This document shows positions 21,901 to 29,680 of a stretch of DNA of 64,000 nt, one piece after another. Below the pieces are notes generated by a model. That model did not search any database and was not told where the DNA came from. It was given only the letters and a program-made list of their open reading frames with translations. Both the position numbers and the translations under genes were made by a program. This DNA comes from Gammaproteobacteria bacterium 45_16_T64 (GTDB lineage: Bacteria; Pseudomonadota; Gammaproteobacteria; Pseudomonadales; Ketobacteraceae), in NCBI GenBank assembly GCA_002162955.1, contig MABD01000046.1, forward strand, positions 40,425 to 104,424. Reading direction: 5' to 3'. How positions within the stretch are numbered: the first letter of the stretch is position 1; each line of letters opens with the position of its first letter.

Positions 21901-24900
21901 GAGTGAAATACGCCGCCAAGTGTTGACTGTCCCTCACAACACATACCGCTTCAGCAACACCCTTCATTGCCGATAGGTGCGCTTCGATCTCACCCAATTC
22001 AATTCTAAAACCACGCAACTGAACCTGATTATCCATACGCCCAATAAACTCGACATTACCATCCTCACGCCAACGGCCAAGGTCGCCAGTGCGATACAAT
22101 GTTTCTGACGCGAGCCTCTCAAAGGTATTCTTAACAAAAGCCTCTTTTGTTTTCTCAGGTTTATTCCAGTACCCCTCGCCCACACCGACGCCACCGATGC
22201 AAATTTCTCCTGCAACACCGTTGGGCAACAACCGCCCTTTTCGATCCAGAATCAGTACATTCAAATTGGGTAGCGGCACACCAATAGGCACCGTGGTCTC
22301 ATTGCTTTCTAGGGGTGATGCAATAACGGCTTGAATAACATCATCAGACGCTTCTGTCGGGCCATAAGCATTCACTACGGGTATATTCGGATACAAAACC
22401 AACCAACGATTAACCAACGCGACAGAAACTGCTTCTCCGGTCGCCATCATCCATTGTAGCGCAGGTAATTCTCGCGAATGCTCATCCAATGTAGCGACAT
22501 ATTCGATAAGCATTTGAAGTACCGCTGGCACCAGTTCTGCAATATCAATGCACTCAGTTTTAAGTAATCTAAATAATGCCGGTATATCCGTAATATCAGC
22601 CAAAATTACGGTTTTCCCTCCGCTAACGACTGGTCCTAATAATTGCCAAACAGAGATATCAGATGAGGACGGCGCACTTTGAAGAAAATTAAAGGCACCT
22701 TCAAAACCCAACATATCGCATTCTGCTAAAATATGGTTTAGTGCTCCTTTATGATGTAGTAACGCGCCTTTGGGCTCTCCCGTAGAGCCCGAGGTGTAGA
22801 TCATATAGGCCCGATCATTTGGCGTGGCGATATTCTTAAATCCGTTACTAGCGGCCAAGTTAGGCCCACTTAGGTCACTAACACTGTCATTATCGACAAC
22901 GTTCAATGTTGACAATAGGTCATCAAGGAGCACTATAGTCTTCGATTGAAGGTCGCTATGAATGGATTGGCACTCATTCATTAGCCGTTGTTCAGAAACA
23001 ATAACCGTCGCTTGCGAGTCTTCTAGCATATAGCGAATACGATCCGTAGGATATTTTGGATCGACGGGTACGTAGGCTGCGCCATTTTTCATAATGGCTA
23101 AGATCGCAGCCAAAAAGTATTGGCTTCGATCAGCGTAAAGCGCAACAAGGTCATTAGGGGAAACCCCAGCCTCTTTTAACCGAGTCGCAAGTACATTAAC
23201 CACATTATCCAGCGCCCCGTAACATAAACGCTCCTCACCATATACGACAGCGACATCATTTGGATTCTCAACAACCTGACGCTCGAAGATACTGGGAATC
23301 GTCTCATTGAGTGCATAATCGACACGATGCCCTGACTGTTCAATGAGTGCATGTCTTTCATGATCAAATACAAGGTCAAGTGTATTAAGTGCTTCATTCC
23401 CAGCAACAATCTGCTTGCTTAGCCAAACCAATCTCTCAAGAAAATCAAAGTCCTGAAATTCTCCTGCGTTATAGGTCAAATTACAGCGTACTTCTTCTTT
23501 TTTAACCACCACCGTAAATTCAACGGTACCACTGACATGATTGATCAATTCTCGGATATTAGCGGGTTCTCCGAGAAAGTCAGGTGCCACCACAAAAGGG
23601 ATAAAATTAAATATAAACGAATGCCGAGAGCGAGGAAGCAAGGACGCTTGACTTTGCTCAGACCAAAGGCGCCTCCCCTTAATACGTTTCTGGAATGCCC
23701 TGGCATTACGAATAACACCAATCACAGATGCTGGACGACCTGCCTCATCGGAAAAAAACGATGCATCGAACAAGAATGGTGATGGTTGCGCAAAGCATCC
23801 CGCGACATTTTCATAACCTTTTTCGCGGCCGTGGATCATCTCATCGATATAGAACGATGCATCACTCTGACTATAGCGTTGCAACAAAATCCCGTATAAC
23901 ACCTTGAAATAGAGCGCTGGGGTGATTTTATTCTTACGAATATATACCTTTACATCATCCCAATGTTGTGACGAAAACAGTAGACTCTTAGTCGTAGATT
24001 CAATGGCAGAGTGAGAATCCGCATCAGATACAGTGGAATCTGAAATCGGATTGGAAGACTGAGATATCTCAACAGCACGCAGTGTTTCAGGTAGAGCGTC
24101 ACGCCAAAACTGTTGTGTTTCAGCGGTATCTGCATGATTCCTCTCATACATAATGTATTCACGAAAACGATCATTCCAAACAGCGGCTTGTTTACCTTCC
24201 GCTATTTGATCGTATCGGTCTCTCAGGGCAACCCCTAACGACGCCAGCCCAATACCGTCAAAAATGATATGATGACTAGCTAACATTACCAAGTAACGTT
24301 TATCGCTTACTTTAGTTATCTGACAAAACAATAGGTCGCCAAAAACATCATAAGGCCTAAAAATAAAGTCACTCACCCGTTCAGAAATTTGCTCTTCACT
24401 CAGCGACTCTGAAGACCAATCAGAAATTTCAACATTGGCCTTCTTATGTCGATAAACAACTTGATAAATGGATTCATGATACGGCTTTGTCGATTCTTTA
24501 AGTTGCGTTCTAAGAACACCCTGTTCGGCAACCAACTCGGCGAAAGCTTGTTTCATTACGTCAACATTCATTGATGCCGGAACGTCTGTACAAAATCCAA
24601 AACTATTTTGTATTGACTCGAGATTCATCAGCGCCGACAAATAAATTGACTGCTGATTCAATGTCAGTGGATAGACAGCCTCAGCCGATCGTCCGTCATC
24701 AACCCCAATATCCAGGGCAATTGTTTTTTCATCTGCTATTGGTAGCGCCCGAACGGATTGATACTCCCCTGATATAATTGCAGACAAGAGATGTTCATAG
24801 TGAGCAACCATTTTTGCGATGGTGCTTTCGAAGAACAGATCATTGTTATATTCAACGCCGACCTCTAGCACCCCGTTTCGCTCTTCGAGGACCCAGGTCA

Positions 24901-27900
24901 TATCGTATTTGGCAACAATATTTTCGCGTTCAAGCATACTAACGGACAATTCATCCCCTAGAGAAGAATTTTTCGTAACATGCTGCCCACCGGCCACAGA
25001 CGCTGCTGCGTCATTCATATTTTGCAGCTGAAAACCAACTTGAACCCCCGTTGGATAGGTGGGGTTCCGATCATAGTCCAACCGTTCAAACAACATTTCG
25101 ATAGGAAGGTCTTGGTGTGCATACGCCTCTAACATCGTATCTTTCAAACGGGTATAAAATGTATCAACCGAAGGGTTATCATTAAATTCTGCACGAACAA
25201 TCAACCCATTAAGAAATAAGCCTATAATATTTTCTGTATTACGATGATGACGACCGGCAATAGGAGTGCCTACACAGATATCATTCGTTTTCGTATATCT
25301 TGAAAGTAATATCTGATAAGCACCCATTAACGTCATAAACAATGACAATTGATGCTTTTGGCTAAATCCGGTCAACTCTCTTGTGAGCTTTTCTGATATC
25401 TTCTTTGAATATACATTTCCACTAAACGTTTGGATTGCCGGTCTTGGTTTATCCGTGGGTAGCCGTAGAATTTGTGGGGCATCTGCTAGCTTTTTCTCCC
25501 AATAGTTCAGCTGAGTATTTAATACATCGCCCTGTAGCCAATCTCGCTGCCAAAAAGCGTAGTCTGCATATTGGATTTTCATTGGAGCCAACGCGACAGG
25601 TGATGCATCCTTTGCATTACCATATAACGCCACGAATTCTCGCATGAAGAGGTTCATAGACCAACCATCACTGACGACATGATGCACCGTCATAAGAAGC
25701 AAGTGTTCTTCAGGTTGACTGGCAGTACCACCGTCACCATGTTCAAACGACACTAACTTAACGCGAACAAGTGGTTCTAGTGCTAAATCAAATGCTATTG
25801 AAGCGTCGGCAATTGCCCTCTTTTTCTGTAACCGCACGATATCATTAGCAGTGAAACCGCTAACATCAACACGCTCTTTTTCAAGTGTCCAATGCTCAAG
25901 TGCGTTAAATCGAAAGTATGGAACCCCCTCATCCTCAATAAAGTTGGCCCCTAAAATCTCATGGCGCGCGAATATGTGTTGAAAAACGCGTTCCAATGCG
26001 AGCTCATCTATTTTCCCCTTTAACAACAAAGGAAATGGCATATTAAACGCTACGCTCGCGGGGTCGAGCTTTTGCATAAACCACAAACGGTTTTGCGCAA
26101 ATGAAATTGGTATTTTCTGATCACGTGAAACAGCACTGATCTCAGGAATATTATTGCTCACTCCCGCAACAAGCGCCTCCTCCACAATCGTAGCAATCGC
26201 CGCAATTGTTTGCTTCTCGAAAAGCGCTCGCAGAGGAACTGATACCTGATAAATAGCATTCAATTGACTTACGACTAGCGTGGCCAGCAATGAATGACCG
26301 CCTAACTCAAAGAACGCGTCGTTAACACCTACGGGTGTAACACCCAGTACATCTTCCCAAATCAGTGTCAATTGTTCTTCTATAGGCGTGCGTGGGGCGA
26401 GATACTGAGAGGCCCGGTCTTCCTTTCCAGGATCGGGCAATGAAGAATAATCCGTTTTACCATTGGGTGTTAATGGAATCCCCTCACACACGACAATTGA
26501 CTGAGGTAACATATGCTCGGGTAGTATTTCTCGAACCCATTCAAAAACAGAGCTTTTTATTACGTCACTGTCTGTAACTTCTGAGGTAACATCCTCCACA
26601 AAAACAACGTACGCAACAAGTTGTAAGGTACCCTTAACCTTGACTTGCTTAACCGCAGCCGCTTTAACACGCTCATGACGCAATAAAGCGCATTCTACTT
26701 CTCCAGGCTCAACCCTGAACCCTCTAATACTCACCTGCTGATCGCGCCGGTCAATTAGCTGAACCCGACCATCAGGAAGGTAACGCCCTAAATCCCCAGT
26801 ACGATAGACCCTCCCAAGTCCATCCCCCGTCACAGGGGAAAAAGTATTCATCATCGGGAACTTTGATGCAGTCAGGCTCTTGTCATTTTCATAACCAAGG
26901 GAAAGGTATGGCGTCCGAATAACGATCTCTCCGATTTCACTCACACCAACCGGCGTTAAATCATCGTTGACGACTAATAGCTGGGCTCCATCAATCCCCT
27001 TACCGATAGGAATAATGTGTGAGCGACCCGGTCGCTGTTCGATATCAATTCTTTCAAAAGCCATAATTTGTGGTGTTTCAGTGGCACCGTAAACATTCAC
27101 TAATTGAGCGTTTGGCGCAAACTCCGCGAATGCTCTCGCTTGATAATATCGTATTTTTTCACCACCAAAACACACCAAACGAAGCTTTGACGCGTCATGT
27201 TCCAACGACTGTACTATCAACTCCCCCATGGAAGGAGTTAAGTGTGCAACGGTAACGTTATTGTGTGTTATCCACTGACTAAGATAACCAGGCTCAAGCA
27301 GCTCATCTTGCGAAGGAATACATAATGTCGCTCCCATGGATAAGGGCGTAAAAATATCCCGTAGGATAGGGTCATGGGCCACTCCCGATAACATACTAAA
27401 ACGATCATTATTCTGTAACCCAAACTCCTCCTTATACCAAGTAACAAAATGACTCAGTGGCGCTAGTTCACTGGCAATTAATTTTGGCACCCCTTGAGTA
27501 CCTGATGTAAAACTATAATAAGCGGTACTTTCTGCAGGTAGGTCGCGTACAAAACATGACTTTGCCGACGCAATACCCTCTATATTAGAATAGCCCGCTT
27601 TTTCTTTCGGTAATACAACAAGACGATTCTCAAAATCTGTTTCTAGCCATGTATTGAGTGGGTGATTTCCTTCACTGCCCTCTTCACTGCTTCCTCGCCC
27701 AGTATGTTGCTCAGAATCAACAAGCACATAATCTGCTTTGTAGATTTCAAGGTAGGCCTTAATTTTATCTAAGGGGTATGAGGCATCAACCAAACAAAAA
27801 GAACAGTTTGCATTAAGCACCGCAAGTACACCCACAGGTAAATTTGCGGTTCGAGATGCGATAAATGCAACCTTAGATCCAGAAACTGTATGCTGAGCTA

Positions 27901-29665
27901 AATAACGCGTTAGACGACTAACGTTTATTTTAAGCTCATGATAAGTCCAGCTTTCATCGGCACAGTGAATTGCAATTGAATTGCCTGAGGTGTTATAGGT
28001 ACGCTCTATACATTCCAGAATGTCGGTGCATTCTGATACCAACTCATCATCCGCTGCAACGACACCGAGATCACACAGCCCTTCTATTCCTAACGGTATA
28101 TCACCCACAATGACATCTTGTTGCTCAGATACCACTTTCAGAATATGTTCAAAATGCTGTAGTAAGACCTCCATTCTAGCCTGTGTATACAAACCAGAAT
28201 TGTAAATAACATCAAGCTGAAGTCCTTGGTCGACTTCTTTTGCATATACCGTCATATCAAATTTTGATACTTGATCAACATCATCAGCCAATAGGCTTTC
28301 GACCTGAACCCCATCAAAACTACCGTTCATTTCTGGTAGATTAAGAAGATTAAAAAACACTTGAAACAACGGTGTTCGGCTTAAATCTCTTTCTGGTTGA
28401 AGTTCCTCCACCAGTTTCTCAAAAGGCGCTTCTTGATTCGAATAGACTTCAACAGCCCCTTGCTTAACGTTTTTTAATACATCAATGAAACGATCCGTTC
28501 TTTTTACATGCGTACTCATCACCAAGGTGCTAATAAAAAATCCAACAAGGCATTCTACCTCAGCACGATTTCTCCCCGCATTCGGAGTACCTACATTGAT
28601 TTGAGACTGATTGGAATACTTAGCCAATAACACGTCAAAAACGGCAAGGAGCCCCATAAATAAGGTCGCATCGACACCCTGTATAAGCTCTTTGAAATCA
28701 TTCAATACTGAGCGAGGCACTGTATGTGAAACCGATGCCCCTTCTAACGTCGGTTTAGTCGTCCTTTCATAGTCAGTTGGAAGGTTCAACACAAAGCCAT
28801 CACGGGGCAAATAATTGCGCCAAAAATCGAGCTGACGAGTCAATTCATCGCCCGCCATTCGCTCGCGTTGCCAAACAGAAAAGTCCGCATATTGAATGTC
28901 TAATTCGGGTAATGACGCCAGGCGTTGCAATTCACCTTGACTCTGTGGCACCGCCATTAGCGTGGATGTTTTTACCAGCGTGTTATAACAAGCAATCAAT
29001 TCTTGCACCACAATACCGAGAGACCAGCCATCAGTAATAATGTGATGCATACTCATTAATAATACGTACTCAACTTTCGTATCATTACCTAACGTAAGTA
29101 AACGCACCCTAAAAAGCGGGTCGACGCCTAATGTAAAGGGTGTTTTTAGTTCTCTATCGATCTCTGCCTGCAGTTTTTCACTCTGCTCTTCATTCGATAA
29201 ATGCGTAAGATCAGTAACAGATAGTGTTGGCAACGTGCTATCTGTAATTTTCTGACAGGCAACCTGGCCTTCTTGAATGATTTGCGTTCGCAAGGTTTCA
29301 TGACGCGCAACAACCTCTTGCAATGCCCGCTCAAAACACACGACGTCTACATCACCCAATAACTTCAAGATAATCGGCATGTTGTATGCGACGCTTTCTG
29401 GCTCTAACTGATGTAAAATCCACAAGCGTTGCTGGTTTAATGATAAGGGAATTGACTGGCTACGATCAGCGAGGGGAATACTATCGACTTTCGTTTTTTG
29501 AGCATCCATCAAAAAAGCGATAATTTCGCTTTTCTTTTCGACAACGCTAGCTTTTAGTTTCGATGTAAAGACATCTGCCGGGGCGCTAAAACGCAACCCA
29601 CCATCTTCAAGCCAGAGTTTGATCTTTTTCTGCGCCAAGACATCCAACAAATCCATTAACAACAT
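15959..29665 (-). CDS. NRPS-C, three-module terminal synthetase with thioesterase
   Basis: A 4568-residue NRPS. The ATG at 29665 has AAGGA nine bases upstream; the TTG at 29674 does not have usable spacing. Domains: TubC docking domain (1-52); C1 (68-500, HHIITDG); A1 (550-1080); T1; C2 (1185-1640, HHVVSDG); Cx2 (1660-2090, AVYPLTLNQQSIYL, HHIIFDG near 1797); A2 (2110-2640); T2; C3 (2755-3200, HHIVSDG); Cx3 (3218-3670, AVWPVTAMQRDLYV, HHAITDG near 3373); A3 (3690-4200); T3; type-I thioesterase (4310-4568, GQSMGG near 4378). Pockets by eye: A1 DPRHCGVQIK, A2 DIWEMTADDK, A3 DLKNIGSDIK; I cannot assign substrates with confidence. A1 is unusual, with SGTQGVPK at the P-loop and AHDPILRDIFTPL at the A4 region, though Asp235 is kept. 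The TE makes this the chain-releasing enzyme although it is the first synthetase transcribed. It lies 15 bp after the acyltransferase gene. Confidence 0.95.
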   Translation of the reverse strand: MLLMDLLDVLAQKKIKLWLEDGGLRFSAPADVFTSKLKASVVEKKSEIIAFLMDAQKTKVDSIPLADRSQSIPLSLNQQRLWILHQLEPESVAYNMPIILKLLGDVDVVCFERALQEVVARHETLRTQIIQEGQVACQKITDSTLPTLSVTDLTHLSNEEQSEKLQAEIDRELKTPFTLGVDPLFRVRLLTLGNDTKVEYVLLMSMHHIITDGWSLGIVVQELIACYNTLVKTSTLMAVPQSQGELQRLASLPELDIQYADFSVWQRERMAGDELTRQLDFWRNYLPRDGFVLNLPTDYERTTKPTLEGASVSHTVPRSVLNDFKELIQGVDATLFMGLLAVFDVLLAKYSNQSQINVGTPNAGRNRAEVECLVGFFISTLVMSTHVKRTDRFIDVLKNVKQGAVEVYSNQEAPFEKLVEELQPERDLSRTPLFQVFFNLLNLPEMNGSFDGVQVESLLADDVDQVSKFDMTVYAKEVDQGLQLDVIYNSGLYTQARMEVLLQHFEHILKVVSEQQDVIVGDIPLGIEGLCDLGVVAADDELVSECTDILECIERTYNTSGNSIAIHCADESWTYHELKINVSRLTRYLAQHTVSGSKVAFIASRTANLPVGVLAVLNANCSFCLVDASYPLDKIKAYLEIYKADYVLVDSEQHTGRGSSEEGSEGNHPLNTWLETDFENRLVVLPKEKAGYSNIEGIASAKSCFVRDLPAESTAYYSFTSGTQGVPKLIASELAPLSHFVTWYKEEFGLQNNDRFSMLSGVAHDPILRDIFTPLSMGATLCIPSQDELLEPGYLSQWITHNNVTVAHLTPSMGELIVQSLEHDASKLRLVCFGGEKIRYYQARAFAEFAPNAQLVNVYGATETPQIMAFERIDIEQRPGRSHIIPIGKGIDGAQLLVVNDDLTPVGVSEIGEIVIRTPYLSLGYENDKSLTASKFPMMNTFSPVTGDGLGRVYRTGDLGRYLPDGRVQLIDRRDQQVSIRGFRVEPGEVECALLRHERVKAAAVKQVKVKGTLQLVAYVVFVEDVTSEVTDSDVIKSSVFEWVREILPEHMLPQSIVVCEGIPLTPNGKTDYSSLPDPGKEDRASQYLAPRTPIEEQLTLIWEDVLGVTPVGVNDAFFELGGHSLLATLVVSQLNAIYQVSVPLRALFEKQTIAAIATIVEEALVAGVSNNIPEISAVSRDQKIPISFAQNRLWFMQKLDPASVAFNMPFPLLLKGKIDELALERVFQHIFARHEILGANFIEDEGVPYFRFNALEHWTLEKERVDVSGFTANDIVRLQKKRAIADASIAFDLALEPLVRVKLVSFEHGDGGTASQPEEHLLLMTVHHVVSDGWSMNLFMREFVALYGNAKDASPVALAPMKIQYADYAFWQRDWLQGDVLNTQLNYWEKKLADAPQILRLPTDKPRPAIQTFSGNVYSKKISEKLTRELTGFSQKHQLSLFMTLMGAYQILLSRYTKTNDICVGTPIAGRHHRNTENIIGLFLNGLIVRAEFNDNPSVDTFYTRLKDTMLEAYAHQDLPIEMLFERLDYDRNPTYPTGVQVGFQLQNMNDAAASVAGGQHVTKNSSLGDELSVSMLERENIVAKYDMTWVLEERNGVLEVGVEYNNDLFFESTIAKMVAHYEHLLSAIISGEYQSVRALPIADEKTIALDIGVDDGRSAEAVYPLTLNQQSIYLSALMNLESIQNSFGFCTDVPASMNVDVMKQAFAELVAEQGVLRTQLKESTKPYHESIYQVVYRHKKANVEISDWSSESLSEEQISERVSDFIFRPYDVFGDLLFCQITKVSDKRYLVMLASHHIIFDGIGLASLGVALRDRYDQIAEGKQAAVWNDRFREYIMYERNHADTAETQQFWRDALPETLRAVEISQSSNPISDSTVSDADSHSAIESTTKSLLFSSQHWDDVKVYIRKNKITPALYFKVLYGILLQRYSQSDASFYIDEMIHGREKGYENVAGCFAQPSPFLFDASFFSDEAGRPASVIGVIRNARAFQKRIKGRRLWSEQSQASLLPRSRHSFIFNFIPFVVAPDFLGEPANIRELINHVSGTVEFTVVVKKEEVRCNLTYNAGEFQDFDFLERLVWLSKQIVAGNEALNTLDLVFDHERHALIEQSGHRVDYALNETIPSIFERQVVENPNDVAVVYGEERLCYGALDNVVNVLATRLKEAGVSPNDLVALYADRSQYFLAAILAIMKNGAAYVPVDPKYPTDRIRYMLEDSQATVIVSEQRLMNECQSIHSDLQSKTIVLLDDLLSTLNVVDNDSVSDLSGPNLAASNGFKNIATPNDRAYMIYTSGSTGEPKGALLHHKGALNHILAECDMLGFEGAFNFLQSAPSSSDISVWQLLGPVVSGGKTVILADITDIPALFRLLKTECIDIAELVPAVLQMLIEYVATLDEHSRELPALQWMMATGEAVSVALVNRWLVLYPNIPVVNAYGPTEASDDVIQAVIASPLESNETTVPIGVPLPNLNVLILDRKGRLLPNGVAGEICIGGVGVGEGYWNKPEKTKEAFVKNTFERLASETLYRTGDLGRWREDGNVEFIGRMDNQVQLRGFRIELGEIEAHLSAMKGVAEAVCVVRDSQHLAAYFTLSVDAASDDSFDTSLVRNTLRKVLPEHMIPTSFTVLETFSLTPAGKIDRKALPKPGENRSDLVVEPRNTIESALVDIWKDVLKTDVVSVLDDFFVLGGHSLLGTQVVARIRDSLHVDLPMRTIFEFSTLSELALEIDKEKRKVGYGSLPAITPRQVIGYSSETPIPLTYGQQRIWMMELLNPGSVAFNMPGAFTITGDLDLPVFESVMQDIVRRHETLRTHFSVDEQGDAFMVTDSPDDSWSFPVVDLRNFSDDNNVLQIEIDQYQRSNEATPFNLISGPLFRLTVLILPDNDGQPRHTVLFCMHHIVSDGRSVEVLTEEIANGYVKRLAGDNYSPNLPIQYADYALWQRTHLDNTLIDKQLAYWKETLDGCASFLRLPTDNPRPAQQTTSGNRIQVEFPNSFDDSLKAVCTEQGVTPFMFMLTVYQLLLSQYAQQDDVLVGIPMAGRERADLQGVIGFFINSVVIRGDMSDNKTVRSLLQNTRENVLDAFANCEVPAEKVLQVLDFDRNPAFSPLVQVAFQLLQIADYEDPIETEGRSFPLQFDNLGLEKVDAKLDMTLELRMSEGGVTAFLEYNTDLFSQKTITTFVENYIALAQSMITNVNAPSRSLNWLSEEQLMVAMDLSPEQVEAVWPVTAMQRDLYVDSIMDLHSHRNSMGFVVELNSVIDPELMHVVLNALSQSHSMLKSYFTESPLPYMDFVYHVIPKAYDVNFDYEDWTAESWDNKDWAGNTLSLDTLGNIHTQQLGEQFIYRPFDVKCSRHLNRYRLVNLGDERFLFFMVGHHAITDGVAMTQFVKTIVSVYESLQRDSALCVADVVSQLPKDLFRDHIALDRENMDQEATLGFWRKTLSSAESLVFHVKKNADSQGADDNNASAKIGKKVSKKLLLDDDLWQSIKKYCRKNKITPAHYFKCIYGYLLNSYCGATQDFQVMELALGRTKSSADTLGCFYQQIPYVMRQKVLGRDMTMQDVFADARRFQKEIKQYRNISAFAQATILPPGPVTFVYNYEAYYEEVIFNGQKIYNVGLPPDVESHVLMAAKMTDDQLSLTLHYYDHLFEDLDFLERIAWVSQQLLDGKQLLSDLKLVLPEEEQQLTKSAMSSMAQKDAGHDKHYEPLVRKIEHNVVNYSESIAISCGNDVLTYAELDRKAIGMAVILQSHGVGVGDIIGVCLEYSCELMVMLYAVLKTGAAYLPMDPTQPKERLLFMARDSATKKVLTDRTIQEGVSFTNALLLLEHDSVAVETADKIIFEDVAIAADALFYVIYTSGSTGMPKGALVDQRNVSNLQQWYCQHFSFDAGDQHLTFSAIGFDLTQKNLWAPLLTGGTLHLIESYDPSTIVDTINSCAITRVNCAPSALYPLVENCIDNGSFQALATLKTVILGGEPIRMQALQPWLENSRCDCEVVNSYGPTECTDIAAFYPITDPNRFYSSPVPLGCANDNVQLWIVNNHRQLLPQGLTGELAIGGQGVGRGYLHQPELTEAAFVSSVFADTNEVMYLTGDLVNQDRAGLLHYVGRKDFQVKIRGLRIELGEVEYALCQLANVRDSLVLMQDEVLLAYVLSEDTSHMSVQSDWRVELRHYLPDYMIPSRLIVLSQWPLNANGKIDRHALPSDMSEQVVYVAPETQVEKTLVDIWQRLLGVERVGVTDDFFSLGGHSILAVRLMSTIEREFDVKIPLASLFQMQTIAPLAALIEKQSNLSDSSEDHWSHLVRLRSTDKVNEKTLFCIHAVGGEVLAYSALARRLSSNISVFGLQARGFIGSQSALTNIGEMADIYVDLIREVSPSGPYYLCGQSMGGLIAIEIARRLRSAGSRVDAVFLLDTFIPSDANKVNEIDFIVEKLGAVIDVDRGMINQLSADERIGFVADSLIKSGMLPTEVSKKELVLRASVFLAHQQAFEQYQMQAYDGQLVHWCATSNVTLAKQNDTNKDTQQSTNATVNSDTLWPEFCTTFDQYYVDTDHEGVLKEPHIAEIALVIDKTIKG

Positions 29666-29680
29666 TTGGATCAATCCTTA

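Noticed and set aside
29666..29674. TTG start for NRPS-C three codons upstream of the ATG
   Set aside because: The AAGGA sequence would sit directly against the TTG, while it is nine bases from the ATG at 29665, the normal spacing.
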